Source: Simplicispira hankyongi
GTDB taxonomy: Bacteria > Pseudomonadota > Gammaproteobacteria > Burkholderiales > Burkholderiaceae_C
Length of the DNA stretch: 64,000 nucleotides
NCBI RefSeq assembly: GCF_003570885.1
Contig: NZ_QXJC01000011.1
Coordinates: 40,607-104,606, forward strand
Direction: 5' to 3'
Below the pieces are notes generated by a model, which had not been told where the DNA came from, did not search any database, and saw nothing but the letters and a program-made list of their open reading frames with translations. Of this stretch, positions 25,943 through 36,322 are shown piece by piece (within the stretch, counting starts at the first letter, position 1; each line of letters starts with the position of its first letter). The translations under genes and the position numbers were made by a program.

Positions 25943-25953
25943 TATGCTAGAAT
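25943..25953 (+). promoter_or_regulatory. Probable extended -10 promoter of rpsB-tsf
   Basis: TATGCTAGAAT contains an extended -10 (TGCTAGAAT). No good -35 is seen at 17 bases. Transcription from here gives a leader of about 130 bases before rpsB, long enough for the S2 autoregulation known in other bacteria, but no specific structure was recognised. Confidence 0.45.
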
Positions 25954-26093
25954 CCTTGGGTTTTGCAGAGCGTTAAACCTCAGCGAAAACAATAGCAAAC
26001 CAGTCCCGCCAAGGTGTTGCGGTCGTGCCAGCGAATGAAGTGGCAGGCCGCGATGTCGGACTGGATTTTAGACCCAACCTTTGGAGTACTTTT

Positions 26094-26846
26094 ATGGCAG
26101 TCACCATGCGCGAAATGCTGGAAGCCGGCGTTCACTTCGGCCACCAGACCCGGTTCTGGAACCCCAAGATGGCCCCGTACATCTTCGGCCACCGCAACAA
26201 GATTCACATCATCAACCTGGAAAAGTCGCTGCCGATGCTCCAGGAGGCGACGAAGTTCGCTCAGCAGCTCACCGCCAACCGCGGCACCGTGCTGTTTGTC
26301 GGTACCAAGCGCCAGGCCCGCGACACCATCGCTGCTGAAGCCCAGCGCGCTGGCGTGCCTTTCGTGAACCAGCGCTGGCTGGGCGGCATGCTGACCAACT
26401 TCAAGACCGTCAAGACCTCCATCAAGCGCCTCAAGGACATGAAGGCGCAGCAGGAAGCTGGCCTTGAATCCCTGAGCAAGAAAGAGCAACTCATGTTCAC
26501 GCGTGAGATCGAGAAGCTCGAAAAAGACATCGGCGGCATCCAGGACATGACGGCCCTGCCCGATGCCATCTTCGTGGTCGACGTGGGCTTCCACAAGATC
26601 GCCATTGCCGAAGCCAAGAAGCTCGGCATTCCGTTGATTGGTGTGGTTGATACCAACCATTCGCCCGAAGGCATTGACCACGTCATTCCTGGCAACGACG
26701 ACTCCGCCAAAGCGGTTGACCTGTACGTGCGCGCCATGGCCGATGCGGTCGTTGAGGGTCGCAACAACGCGGTGTCCGATGTGGTGAAGGCGGTGTCCAC
26801 TGAAGGCTCTGACGAGTTCGTGGAAGTGCAAGAGACCGTGGCCTGA
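26094..26846 (+). CDS. rpsB: 30S ribosomal protein S2
   Basis: Structural protein of the small ribosomal subunit, needed for S1 attachment. It has 250 residues starting [19 protein letters not shown], with [12 protein letters not shown] and [21 protein letters not shown], all typical. The start at 26094 has TTTGGAG upstream; 23 further open codons upstream are not S2-like. It heads the rpsB-tsf-pyrH-frr series. Confidence 0.98.
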   Translation: MAVTMREMLEAGVHFGHQTRFWNPKMAPYIFGHRNKIHIINLEKSLPMLQEATKFAQQLTANRGTVLFVGTKRQARDTIAAEAQRAGVPFVNQRWLGGMLTNFKTVKTSIKRLKDMKAQQEAGLESLSKKEQLMFTREIEKLEKDIGGIQDMTALPDAIFVVDVGFHKIAIAEAKKLGIPLIGVVDTNHSPEGIDHVIPGNDDSAKAVDLYVRAMADAVVEGRNNAVSDVVKAVSTEGSDEFVEVQETVA

Positions 26847-26883
26847 GAGTCCCCTGCCCGCGCGACGTTTGTCGCAAGAAAAA

Positions 26884-26910
26884 GCGGGGCTGAATCGGCC
26901 CCCTTTTTTT
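26884..26910 (+). terminator. Rho-independent terminator or attenuator between rpsB and tsf
   Basis: GGGGC and GCCCC pair around TGAATCG and are followed by seven T. In E. coli a similar partial terminator lowers tsf expression relative to rpsB; the same is inferred here because tsf has no obvious promoter of its own in the 100-base gap. Confidence 0.8.
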
Positions 26911-26947
26911 ATCTTGATACGACTGAATTGAATTTGGAGAACTGAGA

Positions 26948-27871
26948 ATGGCTGCAATTACCGCAAGCATGGTGGGTGAACTGCGTGGCAAGACGGATGC
27001 CCCGATGATGGAATGCAAGAAGGCGCTGACCGAGGCCAATGGCGACATGGTCAAGGCCGAAGAGCTGCTGCGTGTCAAGCTCGGCACCAAGGCCGGCAAG
27101 GCGGCGTCGCGTATCACGGCCGAGGGCGTGGTGGCAAGCTTCATCGACGGCAACACCGGCGCGCTGGTTGAAGTCAACAGCGAAACCGACTTCGTCAGCA
27201 AGAACGACAGTTTCATCGCCATGGCGAATGCCGCCGCCGAGCTTGTTGCCAAGCACAACCCGGCCGACATCGCCGCGCTGGGCGCACTGGCGTATGAACA
27301 AGACAGCTTCGGTCCCACGCTGGAAGACGTGCGCAAGGGTCTGATTGGCAAGATTGGCGAGAACATGTCGTTCCGCCGTTTCCAGCGCTTTGCTGGCGGC
27401 GACAAGCTTGCGTCTTACCTGCACGGCACGCGCATTGGCGTGGTGGTGCAGTACGAAGGCGACGAAACTGCCGCCAAGGATGTGGCGATGCACATTGCCG
27501 CCATGAAGCCTGTGGCCCTCGCCAGCAGCGATGTGCCTGCCGAGCTGATTGAAAAAGAGCGCTCCGTGGCCGCTGCCAAGGCTGCGGAAGACAAAGCCAA
27601 GGCGCAAGCCGAAGGCAAGCCGGTGCAGTCCGACGAAATCGTGGCCAAGCGCATTGAAGGCGGCGTGCAGAAGTACCTGAAGGAGGTGTCGCTGTTCAAC
27701 CAGGCCTTCGTGAAGAACGACAAGCAAAGCGTCGAGCAGATGCTCAAAGAGCGCGCCACCACCGTCAAGGGTTTTGCTCTGTACGTGGTCGGCGAGGGCA
27801 TCGAGAAGAAGGTGGACGACTTTGCTGCCGAAGTGGCTGCCCAGGTCGCCGCTGCCAAGGCCGGCGCCTGA
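26948..27871 (+). CDS. tsf: Elongation factor Ts
   Basis: Guanine-nucleotide exchange factor for EF-Tu. The 307 residues begin [20 protein letters not shown] with MECKKAL and the core [10 protein letters not shown] near residue 80, and end in a C-terminal dimer/coiled region. GGAGA lies upstream of the start. It sits between rpsB and pyrH in the conserved order. Confidence 0.98.
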   Translation: MAAITASMVGELRGKTDAPMMECKKALTEANGDMVKAEELLRVKLGTKAGKAASRITAEGVVASFIDGNTGALVEVNSETDFVSKNDSFIAMANAAAELVAKHNPADIAALGALAYEQDSFGPTLEDVRKGLIGKIGENMSFRRFQRFAGGDKLASYLHGTRIGVVVQYEGDETAAKDVAMHIAAMKPVALASSDVPAELIEKERSVAAAKAAEDKAKAQAEGKPVQSDEIVAKRIEGGVQKYLKEVSLFNQAFVKNDKQSVEQMLKERATTVKGFALYVVGEGIEKKVDDFAAEVAAQVAAAKAGA

Positions 27872-27922
27872 ACACTGTCCATACGTCTGTTCACCAACCA
27901 AAGCCTTAAGAAGGAGCGTTCC

Positions 27923-28645
27923 ATGACGACTGCCACACCGGCCTACAAGCGCATTTTGCTCAAGCTGTCCGGTGAGGCGCTGATGGGCGACGATGCCTTT
28001 GGCATCAACCGCGCCACCATTGTGCGCATGGTGGGCGAGGTGGTAGAAATCACCCGCATGGGCGTCGAGGTGGCGGTGGTGATTGGTGGGGGCAATATCT
28101 TTCGCGGCGTCGCGGGCGGTGCCGAAGGCATGGACCGGGCCACAGCCGACTACATGGGCATGCTGGCCACGGTGATGAATGCGCTGGCGCTGGCCGACGC
28201 CATGGACAAGCAGGGGCTGACGGCGCGCGTGATGTCGGCCATTTCCATCGAGCAAGTGGTTGAGCCTTACGTGCGGCCCAAGGCATTGCAGTACCTGGAA
28301 GAAGGCAAGGTGGTGGTGTTTGCCGCCGGCACCGGCAACCCGTTTTTCACCACCGACACGGCAGCGGCGCTGCGCGGCGCCGAGATTGGCGCCGAACTCG
28401 TTCTTAAGGCCACCAAGGTGGATGGCGTGTACACCGCCGACCCGCACAAGGACCCCACGGCTACGCGCTATGCGACACTGAGCTTTGACGAGGCCATGGT
28501 GCGCAACTTGGGCATCATGGACGCCACCGCGTTTGCTCTGTGCCGCGACCAGAAGCTTCCGGTGAAGGTGTTTTCCATCTTCAAGCCTGGGGCACTCAAG
28601 CGGGTCGTGATGGGGCTGGACGAAGGCACGCTGGTGCATGCCTGA
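27923..28645 (+). CDS. pyrH: UMP kinase
   Basis: Phosphorylates UMP to UDP; hexameric bacterial type, usually activated by GTP and inhibited by UTP. It has 240 residues with [11 protein letters not shown] (about 11-21), [10 protein letters not shown] (about 52-61) and the [20 protein letters not shown] active-site segment (about 133-152). AAGGAGCG precedes the ATG. Confidence 0.98.
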   Translation: MTTATPAYKRILLKLSGEALMGDDAFGINRATIVRMVGEVVEITRMGVEVAVVIGGGNIFRGVAGGAEGMDRATADYMGMLATVMNALALADAMDKQGLTARVMSAISIEQVVEPYVRPKALQYLEEGKVVVFAAGTGNPFFTTDTAAALRGAEIGAELVLKATKVDGVYTADPHKDPTATRYATLSFDEAMVRNLGIMDATAFALCRDQKLPVKVFSIFKPGALKRVVMGLDEGTLVHA

Positions 28646-28687
28646 AGCACTGCGCGACCGCGGGCCCCGATTTCGAGGAGAAAGAAC

Positions 28688-29245
28688 ATGACAACCGATA
28701 TTCGCAAGACCATGGAGGGCAAGATGGACCAGTCCATCGTTGCCTTCAAGAACAACCTGCAGAAAATCCGCACCGGCCGCGCCAGCCCCGCGCTGCTCGA
28801 TTCCATCCATGTGGAGTACTACGGTTCCATGGTGCCACTCAGCCAGGTGGCCAACGTGCAATTGCTCGACGCCCGCACCATCAGCGTGCAGCCGTGGGAA
28901 AAGGGCATGGGGGCCAAGATCGAAAAGGCCATCCGCGAGAGCGACCTGGGTCTGAACCCGGCATCTCTGGGCGATCTGATCCGTGTTCCCATGCCGCCTA
29001 TGAGCGAAGAGCGCCGCAAGGAAATGACCAAGCTGGCGCGCAACGAGGGCGAGTCGGCCAAGATCGCCGTGCGCAACCTGCGCCGCGACGCCAACGAAGC
29101 CGTCAAGCGCATGGTCAAGGACAAGCTGGCGTCCGAAGACGACCAGAAGCGCTCCGAGGCCGAGATTCAGAAAATCACCGACCGCCATGTGGCGGACATC
29201 GACGCCTTGGTGGTCGCCAAGGAACAGGACATCATGGCGGTGTGA
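28688..29245 (+). CDS. frr: Ribosome recycling factor
   Basis: Splits post-termination ribosomes together with EF-G. The 185-residue length is standard, with [13 protein letters not shown] (about 24-36), the RIPMPP-like [14 protein letters not shown] segment, and the long helical hairpin at the C terminus. GAGGAGAAAG precedes the ATG. A GTG at 29242 overlaps its stop codon and could serve uppS. Confidence 0.98.
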   Translation: MTTDIRKTMEGKMDQSIVAFKNNLQKIRTGRASPALLDSIHVEYYGSMVPLSQVANVQLLDARTISVQPWEKGMGAKIEKAIRESDLGLNPASLGDLIRVPMPPMSEERRKEMTKLARNEGESAKIAVRNLRRDANEAVKRMVKDKLASEDDQKRSEAEIQKITDRHVADIDALVVAKEQDIMAV

Positions 29246-29268
29246 AAGCACCGCTGCACCCCGTCTGC

Positions 29269-30000
29269 ATGGCCCAATCCCTCGCTGCACCCACCCACAT
29301 CGCCATCGTCATGGATGGCAATGGCCGCTGGGCAAAACGCCGTTTCCTGCCGCGTCTCGCGGGCCACAAGCAGGGCGTGGATGCGTTGCGCCGCTGCGTT
29401 AAGGCCTGCGCCGAGCGTGGCGTGTCGGTGCTTACCGTATTCGCGTTTTCCTCCGAAAACTGGAATCGCCCGGCCGACGAAGTGTCCGGCCTGATGGAGC
29501 TGCTGGCACGGGCCATAGGGCGCGAAGTGTCGCAATTGGCGCGCGATGGCATTCGCCTGCATTTCGTCGGCGAACGCGCCAACCTTACGGCTTCCATGCG
29601 TGCGGGTCTGGAGCAGGCCGAGGAACAGACGGCACACTGCACACGCATGGTGCTCAACATTTGCTTCAACTATGGTGGCCGCTGGGATATTGCCCAGGCC
29701 GCAGCCAGCCTGGCGGCGCGCGGCGAGGCGATCACGCCGGACAGTCTGGACGCCGCCATGGCGCTGTCGCATGTGCGCGACCCCGACCTTTTGATTCGCA
29801 CCGGCGGTGAGATGCGTCTGAGCAATTTCCTGCTGTGGCAAAGCGCTTATTCCGAACTTTTTTTCAGCGACAAGCTCTGGCCGGAGTTTGACGAGGCAGC
29901 GCTAGATACTGCCATAGCGGCCTACCATGGCCGCGAGCGCCGCTTTGGCCTGATTTCTGAGCAACTTGCCCAAGAGCCGCACGCTCTGGCGCGTGCCTGA
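29269..30000 (+). CDS. uppS: Undecaprenyl diphosphate synthase (cis-prenyltransferase)
   Basis: Makes the C55 lipid carrier for peptidoglycan and LPS by cis addition of isopentenyl units to farnesyl diphosphate. The 243 residues carry IVMDGNGRWAKRR (catalytic D16), the FSSENWNRP segment (about 58-66) and DLLIRTGGEMRLSNFLLWQ (about 175-193). ATG at 29269 is used; the in-frame GTG at 29242, which overlaps the frr stop, would add nine residues and is a real alternative because the ATG lacks a clear ribosome binding site. Confidence 0.96.
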   Translation: MAQSLAAPTHIAIVMDGNGRWAKRRFLPRLAGHKQGVDALRRCVKACAERGVSVLTVFAFSSENWNRPADEVSGLMELLARAIGREVSQLARDGIRLHFVGERANLTASMRAGLEQAEEQTAHCTRMVLNICFNYGGRWDIAQAAASLAARGEAITPDSLDAAMALSHVRDPDLLIRTGGEMRLSNFLLWQSAYSELFFSDKLWPEFDEAALDTAIAAYHGRERRFGLISEQLAQEPHALARA

Positions 30001-30009
30001 AGGACCGCC

Positions 30010-30861
30010 ATGCTCAAGCAGCGCATCGTCACAGCCCTGGTCTTGTTGGCCATTTTGTTGCCGGCGCTTTTCTACCCCCAGCCGATTGCATTTGCGGCCG
30101 TGGTGCTGGTGCTGGTGGCGGGAGCAGCCTGGGAGTGGGGGCGGCTCAATGGCTGCACGTTTGCCGCATCGCTCGTGCTGGCAGCCCTTTGTGCGCTTCT
30201 GTGCCTTGCGTCTTGGCAGGCCGGCTGGCTGCTACGCCCCTTGGTGCTGCTGTGGACCGTGGCGACTGGGGCCTGGGTGCTGGGCTCGGCCTGGCTGCTG
30301 CGCGCGGGGGTTGCGGGTTGGCCTCGCATTCCACAGGCGCTGCGGCTTGTCGCTGGCGTGCTGGCCCTTTGGCTGGCGTGGCTGGCGGTGGTGCGGGCGC
30401 GCATGATCGGTATCAACTTTCTCCTGTCGGTGATGACGCTGGTCTGGATGGCCGACATCGCCGCCTATTTCACCGGCCGCAGCTTTGGCCTGCGCTTCAC
30501 GAAAAACAAGCTGGCCCCCTCGATCAGCCCGGGCAAGAGCTGGGAAGGCGTGTGGGGCGGTGTTGCCGGAGTGTTGCTGCTGGGTTTGGCGTGGTCCGTC
30601 CTGGACCGCCATTGGGGCGCCACCGTACCCAGCCTTTACTCGCGCCTGGCAAGCCAGGGCCTGTGGCTGCTGGTGCTTGGCGTATTGTTCATGGCTTGCA
30701 TGAGTGTCGTGGGGGACTTGGTTGAATCGCTGGTCAAGCGCAGTGCCGGGGCCAAGGACAGCAGCAACCTGCTCCCTGGTCACGGTGGCGTGCTCGATCG
30801 TGTGGACGCCTTGTTGCCCACGCTACCGCTGGCCATGATGCTGACCTCGTTGGTGGCCTGA
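30010..30861 (+). CDS. cdsA: Phosphatidate cytidylyltransferase
   Basis: Integral membrane enzyme that makes CDP-diacylglycerol for phospholipid synthesis. It has 283 residues, about seven hydrophobic segments, SPGKSWEGVWGG (about 175-186) and the C-terminal signature KDSSNLLPGHGGVLDRVD (about 251-268). AAGGA lies upstream. Its stop codon overlaps the dxr start codon by one base. Confidence 0.96.
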   Translation: MLKQRIVTALVLLAILLPALFYPQPIAFAAVVLVLVAGAAWEWGRLNGCTFAASLVLAALCALLCLASWQAGWLLRPLVLLWTVATGAWVLGSAWLLRAGVAGWPRIPQALRLVAGVLALWLAWLAVVRARMIGINFLLSVMTLVWMADIAAYFTGRSFGLRFTKNKLAPSISPGKSWEGVWGGVAGVLLLGLAWSVLDRHWGATVPSLYSRLASQGLWLLVLGVLFMACMSVVGDLVESLVKRSAGAKDSSNLLPGHGGVLDRVDALLPTLPLAMMLTSLVA

Positions 30862-32051
30862 TGCGCCAACGTATCACAGTGCTTGGCTCGACCGGGTCAA
30901 TCGGCAAAAACACCCTCGACGTCGTCGCGCGTCACCCCGAGCGTTTCGAGGTGTTTGCCCTCAGTGCCGCCACGCAGGTGGAGCTGCTGCTGGCGCAGTG
31001 TGCCCAGTTCCAGCCACGCTACGCGGTCATGGCAAGTGCGGTTCACGCACGCGAATTGGCTGAAAAAATCAAGTCAAATGGGCTTCCGACGCAGGTGATT
31101 CAAGCGCATGATGCTCTTGAAACCATAGCATCTCATCCGGAGGTGGACAGCGTCATGGCCGCCATCGTCGGTGCTGCGGGCCTGGCACCCTGTCTGGCTG
31201 CGGCGCGTGCTGGCAAGCGCCTGCTGCTGGCCAACAAGGAAGCGTTGGTGGTGGGCGGCGAGGTTTTCTTGCAGGCGGTTCGCAGCGGCGGCGCCACCTT
31301 GCTGCCGATCGACAGTGAGCATTCGGCTATTTTCCAGTCGCTCCCGGAAGACCCGGCGACCTGGGCCGGGCGCGTTGACAAAATTATTTTGACCGCCTCG
31401 GGTGGGCCCTTTCGCTCCCGCCCGCCGGCGAGCCTGCGCGATGTCACCCCCGAAGACGCCTGCGCGCACCCGAACTGGGTCATGGGGCGCAAGATTTCAG
31501 TGGATTCGGCCACCATGATGAACAAGGTGCTGGAGGTGATCGAGGCGCGCTACCTCTTTGGGCTGGCGCCGGCGCAGCTCGATGTGGTGATCCACCCGCA
31601 GAGCACCATCCATTCGATGGTGCAGTACCGCGACATGTCGGTGGTGGCACAAATGGGCACCCCCGACATGCGCGTGCCGATTGCCTATGGGCTCTCCTGG
31701 CCGGAACGCGTCGCCTCGGGCGCCGCAGCGCTCGATTTCCATGCACTCAGTGCCATGACCTTTGAGTCCATCGACGACCATGGCCATCCCGAGCGATTCC
31801 CAGGCTTGCGCCTGGCCTGGGAGTCGCTGGCCGCAGCGCCCGGAACCACGGTGGTGCTCAATGCGGCGAATGAGGTGGCGGTGCAGGCGTTTCTGGAACG
31901 GCGTATCCGTTTTGACCAGATTCACGCCTTGAATCTTGAAACTTTGTCCGCAGTCCCCTCGTCCAATCCCGATTCACTCGACGCCCTGCTCGATCTTGAT
32001 GCCAAAGCGCGCAGCAGCGCCGAGCAGCATGCCATGCGCATGTCTGCCTGA
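30861..32051 (+). CDS. dxr: 1-deoxy-D-xylulose 5-phosphate reductoisomerase
   Basis: The first committed step of the MEP isoprenoid pathway, supplying IPP for uppS. The 396-residue protein has an NADPH motif GSTGSIGKNTLD (about 8-19), ALLANKEALVVGG, the metal-binding segment LLPIDSEHSAIFQ (about 146-158), and VIEARYLFG. The one-base overlap with cdsA (TGATG) implies coupling. Confidence 0.97.
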   Translation: MRQRITVLGSTGSIGKNTLDVVARHPERFEVFALSAATQVELLLAQCAQFQPRYAVMASAVHARELAEKIKSNGLPTQVIQAHDALETIASHPEVDSVMAAIVGAAGLAPCLAAARAGKRLLLANKEALVVGGEVFLQAVRSGGATLLPIDSEHSAIFQSLPEDPATWAGRVDKIILTASGGPFRSRPPASLRDVTPEDACAHPNWVMGRKISVDSATMMNKVLEVIEARYLFGLAPAQLDVVIHPQSTIHSMVQYRDMSVVAQMGTPDMRVPIAYGLSWPERVASGAAALDFHALSAMTFESIDDHGHPERFPGLRLAWESLAAAPGTTVVLNAANEVAVQAFLERRIRFDQIHALNLETLSAVPSSNPDSLDALLDLDAKARSSAEQHAMRMSA

Positions 32052-32068
32052 GTTTCGAGGAAACAGCC

Positions 32069-33427
32069 ATGCTGACCTTCATTGCTTTCGTTGGCGCACT
32101 TGCCATCCTGATTGCTGTGCATGAATACGGCCACTACCGCGTGGCGGTGGCCTGCGGTGTCAAGGTGCTGCGGTTTTCGGTGGGTTTCGGCAAACCGATT
32201 CTGCGTTGGCAGTCCAAGGGCTCGCCCACTGAATTCGTGGTGGGCGCCATCCCGCTGGGCGGCTTCGTGCGCATGCTCGACGAGCGCGAGGCGCCTGTAG
32301 CCCCTGAAGAAAAGCACCTGGCGTTCAACAACAAGCCGCTGCGCGCACGAGCGGCCGTGGTGGCGGCCGGGCCGCTGGCCAATTTGCTGCTGGCGGTACT
32401 GCTCTACGCCGTGGTGAACTGGGCGGGCGTGCAGGAGCCTATGGCGTACCTGTCAAGCCCACCAGAGGGCTCCATCGCCCAGCGCGCCGGGCTGCATGGC
32501 GGTGAGTTGGTGCAGAGCATTGCATTGGGAGACGACCAGCCCAGCGAAGTGCGCTCGTTTGAGGATCTTCGCTGGACGTTGACGCGCGGTGCGCTCGATG
32601 GTCTGCCTGCCCGGCTGGAGGTCCAAGCCCGTCCTGGCGTGTCGCGCAGCGTGCTGCTGCCGCTCGATGAGATAGATGCCAAGCAAGCCGATGCCGACCT
32701 GCTGCGCAAGGTCGGCATTGCTACCCCCTGGAGCCGGCCCGTGATTGGCGAGTTGGTAGCGGACGGCGCCGCAGCCCGCGCCGGCCTGCAAAAGGGGGAT
32801 CTGGTGCTGCGTATCGGCCCGTCGGAAATAGACGACGCGCAGCAACTGCGTGAACGTATCCGCGCCTCGGTGAGCGCGGGTGCCCCGTTGGCGCAGAACT
32901 GGAGCGTCGAGCGCGGCGGTCATGTACTGGAGATCACGGTGGCGCCCGATGCCGTGGGCGACGAAGGCCAGGTGATTGGCCGCATTGGCGCGTATGTGGG
33001 CGAGCCCCCCCGCTTTACCACGGTACGTTATGGAGCGCTGGAAGGCTTGTGGAATGGGGTCAAGCGCACTTGGCAGGTGTCGGCACTCTCGCTCAAGATG
33101 ATGGGGCGCATGGTGATTGGCCAGGCCTCCCTCAAGAACATCAGCGGCCCACTGACCATTGCCGATTACGCCGGCCGCTCAGCCCATGTGGGCGTGACCC
33201 AGTATCTGACGTTTCTGGCCCTGATCAGCGTCAGTCTCGGGGTGCTGAACCTGCTGCCACTGCCGGTGCTCGACGGCGGCCACCTGATGTATTATCTTTG
33301 GGAGGGCATTACAGGCAAGAGCGTGTCCGAAGCCTGGATGGAAAATCTGCAGCGTGGCGGCATTGCGGTCTTGCTGCTTATGATGTCCATCGCATTGTTC
33401 AACGATTTCACCCGGCTATTTGGCTAA
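32069..33427 (+). CDS. rseP: RseP-type site-2 intramembrane zinc protease
   Basis: Cleaves anti-sigma factor RseA, and remnant signal peptides, within the inner membrane as part of the envelope stress pathway. The 452-residue protein has the zinc motif HEYGH at residues 18-22 in the first membrane helix, two PDZ domains (about 110-290), the C-terminal NLLPLPVLDGGH helix (about 391-402) with the third zinc ligand, and a last membrane helix. GAGGAA precedes the start. It is directly upstream of bamA, whose product it helps monitor. Confidence 0.96.
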   Translation: MLTFIAFVGALAILIAVHEYGHYRVAVACGVKVLRFSVGFGKPILRWQSKGSPTEFVVGAIPLGGFVRMLDEREAPVAPEEKHLAFNNKPLRARAAVVAAGPLANLLLAVLLYAVVNWAGVQEPMAYLSSPPEGSIAQRAGLHGGELVQSIALGDDQPSEVRSFEDLRWTLTRGALDGLPARLEVQARPGVSRSVLLPLDEIDAKQADADLLRKVGIATPWSRPVIGELVADGAAARAGLQKGDLVLRIGPSEIDDAQQLRERIRASVSAGAPLAQNWSVERGGHVLEITVAPDAVGDEGQVIGRIGAYVGEPPRFTTVRYGALEGLWNGVKRTWQVSALSLKMMGRMVIGQASLKNISGPLTIADYAGRSAHVGVTQYLTFLALISVSLGVLNLLPLPVLDGGHLMYYLWEGITGKSVSEAWMENLQRGGIAVLLLMMSIALFNDFTRLFG

Positions 33428-33479
33428 CTTGCGGGCCCGTGCGAAAGCATACGGCGGTACCCGACATCGATCTCTCTCC

Positions 33480-35777
33480 ATGATGAAGAAACTACCTCGC
33501 TTTGGCGTGCGGACCGTTGCGGCCGTGGCGGCCCTGGTTCTCGCAGCACAGGCGGCCTGGGCGCTTGCGCCTTTCAAGGTGCGTGATATCCGGGTGGAGG
33601 GTCTGCAGCGTGTAGAGCCCGGAACGGTTTTTGCGTCGCTGCCCGTGCATGTCGGCGACGACTACAACGACGAGAAGGGCGCAGCGGCCATTCGGGCGTT
33701 GTTTGCCCTGGGCCTGTTCACCGATGTGCGTCTGGAAGCGTCTGGCGATGTGCTGGTCGTGGTGGTGCAGGAGCGACCCACGATTGCCGCCGTGGAGTTT
33801 GCCGGGGCGCGCGAATTCGACAAGGACACGCTCAAGAACGTGATGCGCGACATTGGCCTGACCGATGGCCGCCCGTACGACAAGGCGCTGGCTGACCGCG
33901 CCGAGCAGGAGCTCAAGCGCCAATACATCAACAAGAGCTTTTATGCGGCCGAAGTGGTGACCACGGTCACGCCGGTGGATCGCAACCGTGTGAACCTCAC
34001 TTTTACGGTGACCGAGGGCGAGACGGCGCGCATCAAGGACATCCGCATTGTTGGCAACAAGGCGTTCAGCGACTCGACGCTGAAGGGGCTTTTCGATCAG
34101 GACACGGGTGGCTGGCTAAGCTGGTACACCAAGTCCGACCGCTACGCACGGCCCAAGCTCAACGCCGATCTGGAAACCCTGCGCTCCTACTACTTGCAGC
34201 GCGGTTACCTGGAGTTCCGCATCGATTCCACGCAAGTGGCGATTTCACCTGACAAGCAAGACATTTCCATCACTGTCAACGTCACCGAGGGTGAGCGTTT
34301 CGTGGTGTCCAGCGTCAAGCTTGAAGGCAACTACCTGAACCGCGAGGACGAATTCAAATCCCTGGTCGCCATTCGGCCTGGTGAGCCCTACAACGCCGAC
34401 GAGGTCACGGAAACCACCAAGGCGTTTTCGGACCATTTTGGTAATTTCGGTTTTGCCTTTGCCCGCGTGGAGGCTGTTCCGGAGATTGATCGCGAGCACG
34501 GCCGGGTGGCGCTGGTCTTGACGGCAGACCCGCAGCGGCGCGCCTATGTGCGGCGCATCAATGTTTCAGGCAACGACCGCACGCGTGATGAGGTGGTGCG
34601 GCGCGAATTCCGCCAGTTTGAAGCTTCATGGTACGACGGTGAGAAGATTCGCCTGTCACGTGACCGCGTTGACCGGCTGGGCTATTTCACGGAGGTCAGC
34701 GTCGAGAGCGTGGAGGTTCCAGGTGCGCCCGATCAGGTGGATCTGGTCATCGCAGTCAAGGAAAAGCCCACGGGCTCGCTGCAACTGGGGGCCGGTTTCT
34801 CCAGTGCCGAAAAGGTGTCGTTCTCGTTTGCCGTCAAGCAGGAGAATGTCTTTGGCTCAGGGAACTACCTGGGCATCGATGTCAATACCAGTAAATTCAA
34901 CCGAACGCTGACGCTTAGCACCACCAACCCGTACTTCACGCAGGATGGTATTTCGCGCACGTTCGACGTGTATTACCGTACTGCCAAACCGTACCAAGAC
35001 CAGGGCGGTAACTACGAACTGGTGACCACGGGCGCCAGTGTGCGTTTTGGCGTGCCGTTCAGCGAAACCGATACGGTGTTCTTCGGTGGTGGCCTGGAGC
35101 AGACGCGCATCAAGGCGGGTACCAACATTCCGGCGGCCTACCTGGTCTATGCAGACCGCTATGGCGCCAGCAGCTCGGCCGTGCCGCTGACCATCGGCTG
35201 GTCGCGTGACAGCCGAGACAGTGCACTGGCACCGAACTCAGGCCGTTACCAGCGCCTGAATTCTGAATGGTCGGTCGCGGGGGATGCGCGCTATCTGCGC
35301 GCCAACTACCAGTACCAGCAGTACGTACCATTGAACAAGAAGTTCACAGTGGCCCTCAATGGTGAGCTGGGAATGGGCAAGGGGCTTGGTGGCCGCCCGT
35401 TCCCGGTGTTCAAGAATTTCTATTCCGGCGGCTTGGGCTCGGTACGCGGTTTCGATCAGGGCACCCTGGGTCCGCGTGATGTGACAGGCGCATCGCTGGG
35501 TGGACCGAAGAAGGTGACGCTGAACGCCGAACTGATCGCTCCCTTCCCAGGGGCTGGCAACGACCGCACGCTGCGCGTGTTTACCTTCCTCGACATGGGC
35601 AATGTGTATGGCGATTCAGACCCCATTCGTTTGAATGAAATGCGCGCCTCTACAGGTGTGGGGATCAGCTGGATCTCGCCGCTTGGGCCTTTGAGCTTGG
35701 CCTACGCCAAGCCGATACGCAAATTTGCTGGCGATAGAATTCAACAACTCCAATTCCAGATCGGAACCTCGTTCTAA
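33480..35777 (+). CDS. bamA: Outer-membrane assembly factor BamA
   Basis: Core of the BAM complex that inserts beta-barrel proteins in the outer membrane. The 765-residue protein has a signal peptide (about 1-28, ending AQAAWA), five POTRA domains (about 29-350) and a C-terminal 16-strand barrel ending in a terminal phenylalanine (QLQFQIGTSF). The lid-loop VRGF motif is present in GLGSVRGFDQG. ATG at 33480 is followed at once by a second ATG. Its TAA stop overlaps the skp ATG by one base. Confidence 0.97.
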   Translation: MMKKLPRFGVRTVAAVAALVLAAQAAWALAPFKVRDIRVEGLQRVEPGTVFASLPVHVGDDYNDEKGAAAIRALFALGLFTDVRLEASGDVLVVVVQERPTIAAVEFAGAREFDKDTLKNVMRDIGLTDGRPYDKALADRAEQELKRQYINKSFYAAEVVTTVTPVDRNRVNLTFTVTEGETARIKDIRIVGNKAFSDSTLKGLFDQDTGGWLSWYTKSDRYARPKLNADLETLRSYYLQRGYLEFRIDSTQVAISPDKQDISITVNVTEGERFVVSSVKLEGNYLNREDEFKSLVAIRPGEPYNADEVTETTKAFSDHFGNFGFAFARVEAVPEIDREHGRVALVLTADPQRRAYVRRINVSGNDRTRDEVVRREFRQFEASWYDGEKIRLSRDRVDRLGYFTEVSVESVEVPGAPDQVDLVIAVKEKPTGSLQLGAGFSSAEKVSFSFAVKQENVFGSGNYLGIDVNTSKFNRTLTLSTTNPYFTQDGISRTFDVYYRTAKPYQDQGGNYELVTTGASVRFGVPFSETDTVFFGGGLEQTRIKAGTNIPAAYLVYADRYGASSSAVPLTIGWSRDSRDSALAPNSGRYQRLNSEWSVAGDARYLRANYQYQQYVPLNKKFTVALNGELGMGKGLGGRPFPVFKNFYSGGLGSVRGFDQGTLGPRDVTGASLGGPKKVTLNAELIAPFPGAGNDRTLRVFTFLDMGNVYGDSDPIRLNEMRASTGVGISWISPLGPLSLAYAKPIRKFAGDRIQQLQFQIGTSF

Positions 35778-36295
35778 TGACACATATTTCTCGTTATGCC
35801 GCATGCGCGTTGGCGCTGGCGACGTTTGCCGCCTGGACGCCTGCCCAGGCTGATGATTTCAAAGCGGGCTTCGTTCACACTGAGCGCGTTTTCCGTGAGG
35901 CCAACACCGCCAAGGCGGCACAGGCCAAGCTTGAGCAGGAGTTCTCGCGCCGCGACAAAGACTTGCTCGACCAAGGCAATGCTCTCAAGGCCGCCAACGA
36001 CAAGTTCGAACGCGAGGCGCCTACGCTCTCCGAGAGCCAGCGGGCCACCCGCCAGCGTCAGTTGGTGGACCAGGACCGTGATTTCCAGCGCAAGCGCCGC
36101 GAATTCCAGGAAGACCTGAACGCGCGCAAGAGCGAAGAGCTGACGCAAATGGGTGACCGTGTGAACAAGGTCGTCAAGCAGATCGCCGAGCAGGAAAAAT
36201 ACGACCTCATTCTTGACCAGGCGGTCTATATCAATCCCAAGAATGACATCACGGACAAAGTGATCAAGGCGCTCAATGCGGCGCCTGCCAAGTAA
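35777..36295 (+). CDS. skp: Periplasmic chaperone Skp (OmpH family)
   Basis: Carries unfolded outer-membrane proteins to BAM. The 172 residues have a signal peptide (about 1-25, cut near AQA), then a short beta start (FKAGFVHTERVFRE) and a long charged coiled coil forming the tentacles, and a final beta part (YDLILDQAVYINPKNDITDKVI). Overlap with bamA by one base gives coupled translation of client carrier and insertase. Confidence 0.95.
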   Translation: MTHISRYAACALALATFAAWTPAQADDFKAGFVHTERVFREANTAKAAQAKLEQEFSRRDKDLLDQGNALKAANDKFEREAPTLSESQRATRQRQLVDQDRDFQRKRREFQEDLNARKSEELTQMGDRVNKVVKQIAEQEKYDLILDQAVYINPKNDITDKVIKALNAAPAK

Positions 36296-36322
36296 GCGCG
36301 GCCTGCGAGTTGCGGTGTTGGC

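Noticed and set aside
29895..29930. GCGCTAGATACTGCCATAGCG in uppS as a repeat copy
   Set aside because: It has short arms only, no second hairpin and no TAAGCGCTA core; probably chance.
31060..31140. AT-richer stretch in dxr resembling a further coding copy of the palindromic repeat
   Set aside because: Only a weak GATGC/GCATC dyad is present, the TAGCGCTTA core is missing, and the protein aligns with E. coli Dxr without a disturbance.
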